Shown here: one piece after another, positions 15,910 through 24,270 of the stretch
Layout: every line of letters begins with the position of its first letter
Position numbering within the stretch: the first letter of the stretch is position 1
Assembly: GCA_030041005.1 (NCBI GenBank)
Contig: JASHOR010000070.1
Coordinates: 1 to 47,954 of the forward strand
Reading direction: 5' to 3'
DNA: 47,954 bases
Source: Xanthobacteraceae bacterium
GTDB taxonomy: Bacteria > Pseudomonadota > Alphaproteobacteria > Rhizobiales > Xanthobacteraceae
Notes under the pieces: generated by a model
Database searches by the model: none
Told to the model about the DNA's origin: nothing
Seen by the model: only the letters and a program-made list of their open reading frames with translations
Program-made: the position numbers and the translations under genes

Positions 15910-16197
15910 CATGCGCGAACCACGTTTTTGGTACATTTCGACCGACCACCATGTCCGCTCCACGCAGCTCCCGCGAGAGCCTTCTTGCCGCGCTCAAAAA
16001 TTCAAACTGATGTCGTTTAGGTATCGATTGCGGGCAAGTTGCCCCTCGACTTGCCCTTGCCCCGTCGGCGATGATCAGGTCAAAGCATCAAAACTGCAAC
16101 ATCATTTCGGCCTGAACATGCGCTGCGAGACATCGCGCCGTGTCCAGAACACTGTCGCGATCAGGTTAAGAGCGGACACCCGAGTCCGGGATGGCTC
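15910..16197. other. Intergenic stretch with an inverted repeat
   Basis: No gene is supported here. GGGCAAGT (16032-16039) and ACTTGCCC (16049-16056) form a perfect 8-bp inverted repeat with a 9-base loop and may end the XRE transcript, although no U-run follows. Confidence 0.45.
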
Positions 16198-16238
16198 TGG
16201 TGGGGGTGTAGGGATCGAACCTACGACCTCTCGCGTGG
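16198..16238 (-). other. tRNA 3'-end scar (T-arm and CCA end only)
   Basis: On the minus strand the sequence GTAGG, TTCGATC, CCTAC forms a standard 5-bp T-stem with its 7-base loop, followed by ACCCCCACCA, the usual acceptor 3' strand with CCA. The AGGTC-type variable bases precede it. No D-arm, anticodon arm or matching 5' acceptor strand (a GGGGG start) is found in the next 80 bases, which instead encode the end of a DUF347 gene, and the acceptor is one base short. It is not a working tRNA. Such 3' ends mark attachment scars of elements that integrate into tRNA genes. Confidence 0.5.
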
Positions 16239-16267
16239 ATGCGGCGCGCTCGGCATGCCGCCCACGG

Positions 16268-17044
16268 CTACTGCGCGGTCTCGGAGTGTCCCGGGTGCTC
16301 ACCGGCCCGCTGCGGCAGAACGAGGATACAGACGATGATGAAGACGCCGATGAACGCGGAGGCAAGCGGACGGCTCAGCGCCATGCCGCCGTCGCTCACG
16401 GGCTTGTCGAGGTAATCGCCCACGGTGGCGCCGAGCGGCCGGGTCAGGATGAAGGCGGCCCAGAACAGAAAAACCCGGGACGCGTTCGTCAGATAATAGG
16501 CGAGCGCTATCAGCGCCAACGCGGCGCCGAAAACAAGCGCGCCGCGCCCATAGCCAAGGCCGGTATCGTCCGCCATCCAATCGCCCAGCGCCGTTCCCAG
16601 CGTCTGCGAGAAGGTGATGGCAAGCCAGTAGAAGACCTCGACCTTCGCCGTATTCACGGACGCGACGGATATGGTCCCGAACGACCAGTACCAGACGCCG
16701 AGTACGGTCAGGAGGCAGGCAAATAACAGCGACGAGCCGCCGGCGTATCCGATGCCCAGCGATCGGTCGGCAAAGTCCGCCATCGTCGTGCCGGCGGTCG
16801 TCGAGGCCACGATCGTCGCCCAGTAGAGAAATGGGTGCAATGTCTTGGCTCTGATCTGGAAGAAAACGAACACCGCGAACAGCGAGAGAAATATGGCCGT
16901 GCCGACGAGGTAACCCCAATTCAGCGTCATGGTGACGCTGTCGCCGCCGGTCTCGCCAAGCGTCGTCGCGGCGATCTTGATGATCCAGAAGACCAGCGTT
17001 ACTTCGGGGACCTTGGTCGCCACGCGCTCGGCAGTGCTCGTCAT
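16268..17044 (-). CDS. DUF347 / COG4705 multi-pass membrane protein
   Basis: A 258-residue inner-membrane protein with about eight helices built from repeats. The repeat unit begins KVPEVTLVFWIIKIAATTLGETGGD (cited in parts: KVPEVTLVFW, IIKIAATTLGETGGD), and diverged versions recur as LHPFLYWATIVASTTAGTTMADF, KVEVFYWLAITFSQTLGTALGD and VFLFWAAFILTRPLGATVGDYL-like segments. Such repeats place a TLG/T-x-x-D motif in the membrane. Some family members respond to metals, but the function is not established. The gene's 3' end lies 30 bp from the tRNA scar. Confidence 0.85.
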   Translation of the reverse strand: MTSTAERVATKVPEVTLVFWIIKIAATTLGETGGDSVTMTLNWGYLVGTAIFLSLFAVFVFFQIRAKTLHPFLYWATIVASTTAGTTMADFADRSLGIGYAGGSSLLFACLLTVLGVWYWSFGTISVASVNTAKVEVFYWLAITFSQTLGTALGDWMADDTGLGYGRGALVFGAALALIALAYYLTNASRVFLFWAAFILTRPLGATVGDYLDKPVSDGGMALSRPLASAFIGVFIIVCILVLPQRAGEHPGHSETAQ

Positions 17045-17199
17045 CTTGCCCTCATCGCCGGGACCGTTTCCGAAAAAGGCTGGCGACTGCTACGTCGATC
17101 CTGTTCACCTTCTAAGGAGGGCCGCGAGCGACCGCCGCTGTCGTTGCCGCTGCGTGCGCGCGAGATCGGCCGGCGCTTCCTTGGAGTCTTTGACGCGGG

Positions 17200-18414
17200 T
17201 CAGATCAGGCCGCGGCGGTGCGGCGTGTGCGGATGCGAATGGTCGTGCTGCTGGTAATGCTGGCGCAGCAGGTCGCGACCGTAATCGTTGCCGTTCGGCG
17301 TGCGCACGACCGTGTGGACGTGGTCGCGTGTCGGCTGTGAATTATCCCAGATGATCCCCGGCAAATGATCGAACTCGATCAAGATCACGGGGCTATGAAT
17401 GCGGTAGTAGAACGGGCTCGACTCATCCCAGCCGCCGATCCAGCCGAAAAACGTCGCCGATAGATGCCTGAGCACCTCCGCCATGCGCACGCCGGCATGT
17501 CCCGGACGGATGCGGCCTACATAGGTTTCAATGAGCTTGCGCAAGAGCTGGCGTTGCAGCGGCGTCAAGGCGTCATAGCAAATGCCGCCGTAGTCGAGCT
17601 CGACATTGTCGACCTGCGCGGTGGTAATGACTTCGCGCGGCACCGTTGTCCCGATCACCGCCGCCTTCTGCTGCTCCGGATCGAGGGCACGCATCAGCTC
17701 GAGGCCCAGAGCTTCCTCCTCGCGAAAGACCTGCGTACCGGCGTATTTCCCGAATTGCGCCAGGGTCGGCTCGGATCCGCGAAAATCGGGCGTCATCACC
17801 AGTTGATCGCCCAGAATAAAGCAATTGACGATCAGATGGTGGCCGTCGATCTGCCAGCCCCACGGCTCGTCAGATGACGGTTTCCCGAAAAGGCTGAACC
17901 AGTAGTACCATTCGCCGAACTCATCGAAGCGCGTGGTGATTTCGCCGGCGTGTTCATTCAACTTCATGATGTCGCGGGCGTTCTCGTAACCGCTCGCGCT
18001 CGAGCTGGCGCGAAGGATGTTCAACGCGGCTTCGCGGGGGGCTTCGCCGAGGTCCCGCAGCAGCAGCCCGTGCCGCAACAGGAAGCAATGCATATTGTGC
18101 CAGGATCTCCACGCATTGCTGTCGATGTCGAAATTGACGGTCTGTCGTTGGGCGTCTGTCAAAAGCTCCGTAAAGGCGTCCGTGGCGTCGATGATCGGCT
18201 GCACCGAGACGCCGGTCTTGACGATCGGGAATAGATCGGACGCAGGCGTACTGCCCGCGCTAATGCCCTTGAAGTCCTCGGCCAACGCCTTGCGAGCCCG
18301 CGCCAAGGCTTTCTGCACGCTGGTGCGCGCGGGTTCCGGGAAATGCGCCGGGTCGGTAAATCGATCGGCCGCGGCCAGCGCCGGTCGTACTTTCCGTGAG
18401 GGGATTGCGTCCAT
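17200..18414 (-). CDS. DUF3500 protein
   Basis: A 404-residue protein of the DUF3500 family, present in bacteria, fungi and plants and without a known reaction. Family landmarks include FDIDSNAWRSWHN, GYENARDIMKLNEHAG, FGKPSSDEPWGWQIDGHH, and the C-terminal RIHSPVILIEFDH with HVHTVVRTPNGNDYGRD. The many His/Asp/Arg in these blocks suggest a metal or ligand site (inference). I start it at ATG 18414 (MDAIPSRK), where family sequence begins; 51 upstream codons are not family-like. The C-terminus is His-rich (QHYQQHDHSHPHTPH). It lies 149 bp downstream of the dpgC-like gene on the same strand and may be its operon partner. Confidence 0.85.
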   Translation of the reverse strand: MDAIPSRKVRPALAAADRFTDPAHFPEPARTSVQKALARARKALAEDFKGISAGSTPASDLFPIVKTGVSVQPIIDATDAFTELLTDAQRQTVNFDIDSNAWRSWHNMHCFLLRHGLLLRDLGEAPREAALNILRASSSASGYENARDIMKLNEHAGEITTRFDEFGEWYYWFSLFGKPSSDEPWGWQIDGHHLIVNCFILGDQLVMTPDFRGSEPTLAQFGKYAGTQVFREEEALGLELMRALDPEQQKAAVIGTTVPREVITTAQVDNVELDYGGICYDALTPLQRQLLRKLIETYVGRIRPGHAGVRMAEVLRHLSATFFGWIGGWDESSPFYYRIHSPVILIEFDHLPGIIWDNSQPTRDHVHTVVRTPNGNDYGRDLLRQHYQQHDHSHPHTPHRRGLI

Positions 18415-18563
18415 GGCTCTGCGACCATTTCGCTGTTTGCGGATCGCGCGGTCCGTCAATGACCCTGCAACTACACCGTAGGACGATCGCCGGTATGTTA
18501 TCGCAGTTCGGGGCACGTTGCGAGCCTGCGCAAACGTCGCCGCCTTCGATGATGCGGTGAAGT

Positions 18564-19967
18564 TCAAGCCCTTCTGTTATGGGCGTTCCACTCGCGTTCG
18601 AGGTTGGCGATCAGCGCCGGGCTGAAATGACAATAGGCCTGATCGCGGGCGTAGGCGGAGAAATACCGCCGGAACAGATCGAGCGGTTCCTCGCCGACGC
18701 GCAGCGCGCGCCGATTTGACGTGGCGCTGACCGCACCGGAACTGGTCAGGCGCTCGATCACGCGGTCGAGCGCGGCGTCCATGTCGGCCGGCGCGGCGAT
18801 CTCGTCGCAAATCAGCCGGCCCTCCGGGCTGTCGCAGATGAGCTTGCGCTCGTACTGGATGGCCTGGCGGGCGATGCGGTCGCCGGTAAAGCGCGGCAGG
18901 CGCAGATTTGCCGCACCGGGGATGATCCCCTCCTTGCGCGCCGGCAGCGTCATGAATGCATCGTCGGCGGCAAGGATGTAGTCCATGGTCAAGAGAGTCT
19001 GGCAATGGCCGCCGATGGCGAAGCCGTCGAGCGCCGCGATCCATGGCTTTTCGACACCGGTGCCGTGCACGTCGTCCGGCAAAGCCTCGGGCCGCGCCAG
19101 CCCGCGGAACAGCTTGTGTACAAAACCTAGATCGCGCTTGAGGAACCAAACAAACGGAATTTTCCCCCGATAAAGATGGGTCAGATTGATGCCGGCGCCA
19201 AACAGCCGTCGCCCTCGGTATTTGGCGTGCTCGACCCTGCCGCCGCGCAGCACCGCAACCTCGCTCATCGGATCCAGGGTCGCGAGATCGACGGCGATCT
19301 CGGTGGCGTCGATGGTCGTATTGTCCTCGGCGTTGAGGAATCGGGCGTTGCTCGTTGTCACGAAAACCGCCTTTCCGTGGCGCTCGACCTGGGCGGCGCC
19401 GAGGTCGAGGCGGTTATCGGCTTCGAGCTTCTTGAGAAAGGCGGCGGTCTCGGACCGCGGCAGCAACATCGCGTGGCACAGATGACGGCCGGCGGTGTCG
19501 TTGGCGAGGACGTGCGCCAGGAAAATTCCCTGATCGATCTCGATCGGGTCCTTGTCGCGCTGCAGCAGGTCGTTTTGCGCGGCGACGTGCGCCGCCGTCG
19601 GCACAAGGCCCGGCACGGCGGTCGCGGCGGCGAAGACCAACTCTTCCAGCCGAATGAACCACGAGCGATTGTGCGTCAATTCGTCGTAAAGCGCCTGCAC
19701 GTGGGCGGCAAGAAAGCGCTCGCGATGATCGCGCGCGGTGCTGAAAATGAAGTGCGCGGCCTCGGCTTCGGCGCGGCTGCGCCTCGCTTTCTGCGGCAGC
19801 CTGGTCACCAGATCGTCGCAGCGTTTCCAGAAATGGCTGAACCGGCTGCGGTCGCGCGCAAAATCCGCCGTATCGTGGATGGCGCTAGCGGCCCACTCGG
19901 CGACGGTCTTCGCATCAAGCCCGGCGGGCTGCAGGCTGTGTGCGGCCGCGGCGGCATCAAGGCCCAT
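18564..19967 (-). CDS. DpgC-like cofactor-independent aryl-acetyl-CoA dioxygenase
   Basis: A 467-residue crotonase-fold protein most like DpgC, the metal- and cofactor-free enzyme that oxidises (3,5-dihydroxyphenyl)acetyl-CoA to 3,5-dihydroxyphenylglyoxylate in glycopeptide biosynthesis. It has DpgC features that ordinary enoyl-CoA hydratases lack: a long helical N-terminal domain (1-190), RFLNAEDNTT (209-218) with the Glu (214) equivalent to the catalytic DpgC Glu, and PWIAALDGFAIGGHCQTLL (308-326) with the GG oxyanion hole. KEGIIPGAANLRL follows. AGAGGA precedes ATG 19967. It follows a CoA ligase by 41 bp in the same operon, which would supply an aryl-CoA. The substrate is unknown. Confidence 0.8.
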   Translation of the reverse strand: MGLDAAAAAHSLQPAGLDAKTVAEWAASAIHDTADFARDRSRFSHFWKRCDDLVTRLPQKARRSRAEAEAAHFIFSTARDHRERFLAAHVQALYDELTHNRSWFIRLEELVFAAATAVPGLVPTAAHVAAQNDLLQRDKDPIEIDQGIFLAHVLANDTAGRHLCHAMLLPRSETAAFLKKLEADNRLDLGAAQVERHGKAVFVTTSNARFLNAEDNTTIDATEIAVDLATLDPMSEVAVLRGGRVEHAKYRGRRLFGAGINLTHLYRGKIPFVWFLKRDLGFVHKLFRGLARPEALPDDVHGTGVEKPWIAALDGFAIGGHCQTLLTMDYILAADDAFMTLPARKEGIIPGAANLRLPRFTGDRIARQAIQYERKLICDSPEGRLICDEIAAPADMDAALDRVIERLTSSGAVSATSNRRALRVGEEPLDLFRRYFSAYARDQAYCHFSPALIANLEREWNAHNRRA

Positions 19968-20008
19968 GGTGCAATCCTCTTTCGCTGATTTCAGCGGTCT
20001 GGCGGCGC

Positions 20009-21316
20009 TCAGTTCTTCGGCCGCCGGTCGACCACCCGCTTGGCCTTGCCTTGGGAGCGCTCGATCGTTGCCGGTTCGAGCACGCGCACCGTCGCCGTGA
20101 GACCCACATAGGCCTTGATCAGGTGCTCGGCCTTCCGTGCAAGCGCGGACATCGCCTCGGCGTTCAATGTCCCGGAAAGCTCCGGCCTTATTTCGACCAG
20201 GACATCCAGTTCGTCCAGGCTCTGCGGTCGGCGCACTTCCAGAAGGTAGTGCGGTGCGAGCTGCGGCTCGCGACCGAGCACGGCTTCGATCTGCGACGGA
20301 AACACGTTGACGCCGCGGATGATCAGCATGTCGTCAGAGCGGCCCTTGATGCGCTCGATCCGCCGCATGGTGCGCGCCGTCGGCGGCAATAACCGCGTCA
20401 GGTCGCGCGTGCGATAGCGGATCACCGGCATCGCCTCCTTGGTCAGCGTCGTCAATACGAGTTCGCCGGCCTCCCCGTCAGGCAGCACACGGCCGGTGTC
20501 GGGCTCGATGATTTCGGGAAAGAAATGATCTTCCCACAGCGTCAGGCCGTCCTTGGTCTCAAGACATTCCGCCGCCACGCCGGGTCCGGTTACCTCGGAC
20601 AGGCCGTAGTGATCGAGAGCATCGATGCCGATGCGGCGCTCGATCTCGCCGCGCATCGTCTCGGTCCACGGCTCGGCTCCGAGAATGCCGACGCGAAGGC
20701 TGCAATCGCGTGCGCTGAGGCCCTGGCGCTCCATCTCGTCGGCGATCGCCAGCGCGTAGGACGGCGTCGCCATCAGGATATCCGGCTTGAAGTCGGCGAT
20801 GAGCTGCACCTGCCGCTCGGTATTGCCGCCGCCGACCGGGATGACTGCGGCGCCGAGATGTTCGGCGCCGTAGTGCATGCCCAGGCCGCCGGTGAACAGG
20901 CCGTAGCCGTAGGCAACGTGAACCTTGTCGCTCGCGCGCCCGCCGCCGGCCCGGATCGAGCGCGCGATCAGCGATGACCAGGTAGCGATGTCGCCTTTGG
21001 TGTAGCCGACGACGGTCGGCTTGCCGGTGGTGCCGCTCGATGCATGAATGCGCACGATCTCGTCCATCGGCACCGCGAACATGCCGAACGGATAATTTTG
21101 CCGCAGGTCGTCCTTGGTGGTGAACGGAAATCTGGCAATGTCGGAAGCTCGATTGAAGTCGGAGGGGTGAACACCGGCGGAATCGAATTTCTTCCTGTAG
21201 TGCGGGATGCGCTCGTAGGCGGCGTGAAGCGTCCTTTTCAGCCGATCGAACTGCAATGCGAGGAGCTCGTCCCTGCTCGCCGCCTCGATCGGTTCAAGTT
21301 TCTCGGTGGCTTTCAT
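20009..21316 (-). CDS. PaaK-type phenylacetate/aryl-acid CoA ligase
   Basis: A 435-residue AMP-forming ligase of the PaaK family, which activates phenylacetate or related aryl acids to CoA thioesters. The P-loop HASSGTTGKPTVVGYT (91-106), YGYGLFTGGLG, GAEPWTETMR, DHYGLSEVTGPGVAAEC and the C-terminal GRSDDMLIIRGVNVFPSQIE hinge are typical. It ends in the usual basic tail with QGKAKRVVDRRPK. The gene lies between a Bug receptor (20 bp upstream) and the dpgC-like gene (41 bp downstream). No paaABCDE genes are present, so this is not the classical phenylacetate pathway. Confidence 0.93.
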   Translation of the reverse strand: MKATEKLEPIEAASRDELLALQFDRLKRTLHAAYERIPHYRKKFDSAGVHPSDFNRASDIARFPFTTKDDLRQNYPFGMFAVPMDEIVRIHASSGTTGKPTVVGYTKGDIATWSSLIARSIRAGGGRASDKVHVAYGYGLFTGGLGMHYGAEHLGAAVIPVGGGNTERQVQLIADFKPDILMATPSYALAIADEMERQGLSARDCSLRVGILGAEPWTETMRGEIERRIGIDALDHYGLSEVTGPGVAAECLETKDGLTLWEDHFFPEIIEPDTGRVLPDGEAGELVLTTLTKEAMPVIRYRTRDLTRLLPPTARTMRRIERIKGRSDDMLIIRGVNVFPSQIEAVLGREPQLAPHYLLEVRRPQSLDELDVLVEIRPELSGTLNAEAMSALARKAEHLIKAYVGLTATVRVLEPATIERSQGKAKRVVDRRPKN

Positions 21317-21336
21317 ATGCGGGACCGAACGAGACG

Positions 21337-22335
21337 CTACTGCGTAGTCTTGATGCCAAGAATCTTGGCGAGCCCAGCGAGCTTGGCGCGCTGTTCCTGT
21401 ACGCTCGCTGCAAATTCCGACGGCCCTTCAAGCGTCATGATCTGACCGGTCTTGCCGAGCCGGTCGGCAATGCTGGGGTCGGCCTCGGCGACCTTGCGAA
21501 AATCGGCCGCGATGCTTGCGCGGACTTTGTCGGATATCCCGCGCGGGCCGAATACGCCGCCAAGGCTGTCGAACGTCAGGTCCGGATAACCCGCTTCGGC
21601 GGCGGTCGGCACGTTCGGCTGGCTCGGCGCGCGCTGCCGACTGGTGACCAGCAGCACCTTGATGCGGCCGGCCTGGGCAAGCGGCTGAACGACCGCGAGC
21701 GACGTCGACAGCACCTGGATGCGGCCACCGGCGAGGTCATTGGGCGCCTGCATGATATCGCGGTAAGGGACGTCCACGACTTGCAGGCCAAGCTTTTTGA
21801 AGAAGCCGAACAGCAGAAAGTCGGAGATGCCGTTGGCGGCCGATGCATTGAGTTTTCCCGGCTCCGCGCGCACCAGCTTCACCAGTTGATCGATCGTGTC
21901 GATCTTCATCGAAGCCGGAGTCGAGACCGCGAGAGCGACGTTGGAGATGCTGACAATCGGAACGATGTCGCGCTGCAGATCGAACGACAATGTGTCTTGC
22001 TGGTAAGGCAGGACATTGAAAGCGCCGGCCGGTCCAAACCAGAGCGTGTGGTCGTCATGGGCGGCGACGAAAGCATTCAGCGAGACGAGGCCGTCGCCGC
22101 CGGGCCGGTTCTCGACCACGACCGGCTTGCCCCAGAGCTTCGACAAGCGCTCGGCAAACATGCGAGCCGCAATATCGGTCGCGCTCGCCGCACCATAGGG
22201 CAGAATGAAGCGAACGGTTCGCGTCGGATAGGTCGCCGGCGCCGCCGCAGCGTCGATCGCCTGGAAACCGATCGCGAGTGCCAACCCTGCGAGCGCCGCG
22301 AGCCCCATCGGGAGCCGCCTCAGGAGCCATCGCAT
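21337..22335 (-). CDS. Tripartite tricarboxylate transporter (Bug-type) solute receptor
   Basis: A 332-residue periplasmic receptor of the TctC/Bug family. A Sec signal (MRWLLRRLPMG and a hydrophobic stretch, cleaved near DAAAAP) precedes YPTRTVRFILPYGAAS and VVENRPGGDGLVS, the two family motifs that hold a carboxylate ligand. GGGAGGA sits at good spacing before ATG 22335. It is the first gene of the Bug-PaaK-DpgC operon and probably captures the aryl acid. No TctA/TctB membrane genes are in the window. Confidence 0.9.
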   Translation of the reverse strand: MRWLLRRLPMGLAALAGLALAIGFQAIDAAAAPATYPTRTVRFILPYGAASATDIAARMFAERLSKLWGKPVVVENRPGGDGLVSLNAFVAAHDDHTLWFGPAGAFNVLPYQQDTLSFDLQRDIVPIVSISNVALAVSTPASMKIDTIDQLVKLVRAEPGKLNASAANGISDFLLFGFFKKLGLQVVDVPYRDIMQAPNDLAGGRIQVLSTSLAVVQPLAQAGRIKVLLVTSRQRAPSQPNVPTAAEAGYPDLTFDSLGGVFGPRGISDKVRASIAADFRKVAEADPSIADRLGKTGQIMTLEGPSEFAASVQEQRAKLAGLAKILGIKTTQ

Positions 22336-22526
22336 CGGGTCCTCCCTGCCTGAGCCGTTTTGGCGCGCAGACTAACATTCTTCACGCCTTGGCGCATCCG
22401 CACCGTTGGCCATTGCAGCCGCTCGGGTGGACAACAAGGCAAGGAGCGAGGGCCGGTCGCGCGCCGACGGAATGAGCTTGGACGATTGCGGAGGCGGCGG
22501 CGAATCGCTCGTCGTTGCATCGGTAT

Positions 22527-22555
22527 TTGATGCGAATAGGGGCGGTTGCTATTGT
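22527..22555 (+). promoter_or_regulatory. Candidate sigma-70 promoter of the SDR gene
   Basis: TTGATG (22527-22532), a 17-bp spacer and TATTGT (22550-22555) lie about 70 bp before the SDR start at 22625. An inverted GCATC/GATGC overlaps the -35 region at 22517-22533. Confidence 0.3.
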
Positions 22556-22595
22556 GATGGGCGAAGTCGATTGCCGTCGGTCAGAGCGTGAGATC

Positions 22596-22624
22596 TGGTG
22601 CAATAGGTCTTTGGTGCAATAGGT
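22596..22624 (+). repeat. Two-copy direct repeat abutting the SDR start codon
   Basis: TGGTGCAATAGGT occurs at 22596-22608 and, perfectly, again at 22612-22624, a 16-bp period. The second copy ends directly before the ATG at 22625 and carries the AGG of the ribosome site. It is either a recent slippage duplication or a paired operator. Confidence 0.7.
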
Positions 22625-23422
22625 ATGGGCGGACGTGTTGCTGGAAAGGTTGCGCTGATCGCCGGCGCCGGCTGTGTCGGTCCGGGCTGGGGCAACGGTC
22701 GCGCCGCGGCCGTACTGTTCGCGCGCGAGGGCGCCAAGGTCTTTGCGGTCGATAAGAATGCCGATGCGATGGCCGAGACTGTCGCGCGCGTCGGCAGCGA
22801 CGGCGAAATCGTAACGCACGTCTGCGATGTCACCGACGGCGATCAGGTGCTGACGATGATGCAGGCGTGCCGGAAGGCGTTCGGCCGTATCGATGTTCTC
22901 GTCAACAATGTCGGCGGATCGGCCCCGGGCGGCGCCGCGGAGCTGTCGGAGGATGTTTGGGACCGGCAGATCGAGTACAATCTGAAATCCGTGTTCCTCA
23001 CCTGCCATCACGTCATCCCAGTCATGATCGGGCAAGGCGGCGGCGCCATCGTCAACACCGCCTCGACGTCGGGTATCAGCTATTCCGGTTCGCCACAAAT
23101 CGGCTATGCCTCGGCAAAGGCCGCAATTATTCAGTTCTCGCGAGTGACCGCCGTCCAGTATGCCAAGCACGGTATTCGCGTGAACACGGTGGTGCCCGGC
23201 CAGATGCACACGCCCATGGTGGAAGTCCGTCTCGCCAAGCAAAGAAGCGGCGGCGATGTCGATGCGCTGCTCAAATCGCGACTTGCGCGAATTCCACTCG
23301 GCTTTGCCGGTGACGGCCGCGATACGGCCGCCGCCGTGCTGTTCCTCGCCTCGGACGAAGCGCGCTTCATCACCGGCACGGAAATCGTGGTCGACGGCGG
23401 TATGACCGCGCGGAGCGACTGA
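22625..23422 (+). CDS. Short-chain dehydrogenase/reductase
   Basis: A 265-residue classical SDR. The nucleotide loop is unusual, AGAGCVGPGWGNG (14-25), with a longer Gly-rich turn than TGxxxGIG. NNVG (94-97), the catalytic Ser in VNTASTSG (Ser147 or Ser149), Tyr161 and Lys165 in GYASAK, and PGQMHTPM follow the family order. The C-terminal ITGTEIVVDGGM block is intact. An NAD(P)-dependent alcohol or dihydrodiol oxidation is expected; next to aromatic-degradation genes a dihydrodiol dehydrogenase role is possible but not shown. It is divergent from the Bug-PaaK-DpgC operon with 289 bp between starts. Confidence 0.9.
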   Translation: MGGRVAGKVALIAGAGCVGPGWGNGRAAAVLFAREGAKVFAVDKNADAMAETVARVGSDGEIVTHVCDVTDGDQVLTMMQACRKAFGRIDVLVNNVGGSAPGGAAELSEDVWDRQIEYNLKSVFLTCHHVIPVMIGQGGGAIVNTASTSGISYSGSPQIGYASAKAAIIQFSRVTAVQYAKHGIRVNTVVPGQMHTPMVEVRLAKQRSGGDVDALLKSRLARIPLGFAGDGRDTAAAVLFLASDEARFITGTEIVVDGGMTARSD

Positions 23423-23501
23423 CGGTTCGGATTCGAGAACGTGATCCGAACGGATTGAATCGGATCGCGGGAGGGCAGTTTCCGGGCCGCCGCATTCTAG
23501 T

Positions 23502-24227
23502 CTAGATCGGCGCGTTGCCCTCGCATATCACCTTGCCGCATTTGGCCGCCGCATCGACGATCGCCTGCAGCGCATCGCGGCCTGGGTAGCCGAGTATGGC
23601 GGTGCCGGCAATGATGAATGAGGGCGTGGCGGCGAGGCCGAGCGCATTGCCCAATGCCAAATGCGCCTTCATGATCTCTGTGATCTGTTCGCTGTCGCCG
23701 AGCGCGCTGACGGCGCGCGTGTCGAAGCCGAGTTTGCCGGCAACAGCGAGCGCCCGCAGTCCGTCGTTGACGCCGCGCTGCGCGTACATCATGCGGTAGA
23801 ATTGATAAAATTGCCGGGCGTTGCCGAGCTTGGCCACGGCGAGTTCGACCCGGCTCGCCGCCACGGATGCTGCGCCGAGAACCGGATAGGGCACGAGAAC
23901 GAGTCTCAGGTCCGACTCGGTGTCTATCAGGTCGCCGATATCGACCGACGCGATGCGGCAGAACGGACAATTGAGATCGTAGAACTCGACGAGCGTGACC
24001 CGGCTGCCGGGACTGGCGACGGTCACTGCGCCGGGCAGTTGCGCGATGGGTCCCGGCAGCTCGACCGCGTGATTGGCCACGTGCTGGCCGTCGTCGCCAA
24101 TAAGCGGAAATTGGGTGACGAGCCGCATCGAGCGGTCGCGCTGCTGCGCGACCGCTGCCGCGAAGGAGCCCAGCGCGATGGTGAGGGCAAGAGCGGTGAA
24201 AAGGATATGGGCAGAGCGAGCTTTCAT
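23502..24227 (-). CDS. DsbA-like periplasmic thiol-disulfide protein
   Basis: A 241-residue thioredoxin-fold protein with a Sec signal (MKARSAHILF and a hydrophobic core, cleaved near AVAQQ). The active site is CPFC (Cys87, Cys90) and the cis-Pro loop is AATPSFII, so redox activity is expected in the periplasm. Two extra cysteines at the C-terminus (CGKVIC) may form a second pair. ATG 24227 is chosen for the signal peptide; the frame continues upstream into a dead ABC-ATPase piece and is not real there. The partners are unknown. Confidence 0.87.
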   Translation of the reverse strand: MKARSAHILFTALALTIALGSFAAAVAQQRDRSMRLVTQFPLIGDDGQHVANHAVELPGPIAQLPGAVTVASPGSRVTLVEFYDLNCPFCRIASVDIGDLIDTESDLRLVLVPYPVLGAASVAASRVELAVAKLGNARQFYQFYRMMYAQRGVNDGLRALAVAGKLGFDTRAVSALGDSEQITEIMKAHLALGNALGLAATPSFIIAGTAILGYPGRDALQAIVDAAAKCGKVICEGNAPI

Positions 24228-24247
24228 GGACGCACTATCTAACATGA

Positions 24248-24263
24248 CCCTTCCGCGGAAGGG
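24248..24263. repeat. Perfect 16-bp palindrome, REP-like remnant
   Basis: CCCTTCCGCGGAAGGG is self-complementary and followed by GAGAGGTC, recalling the GAGAGGGTC that follows the first stem of the polA-borne element near 47767. It lies between the dsbA-like start and the dead ABC-ATPase fragment, and homology of that fragment ends seven bases from it. Confidence 0.6.
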
Positions 24264-24270
24264 AGAGGTC

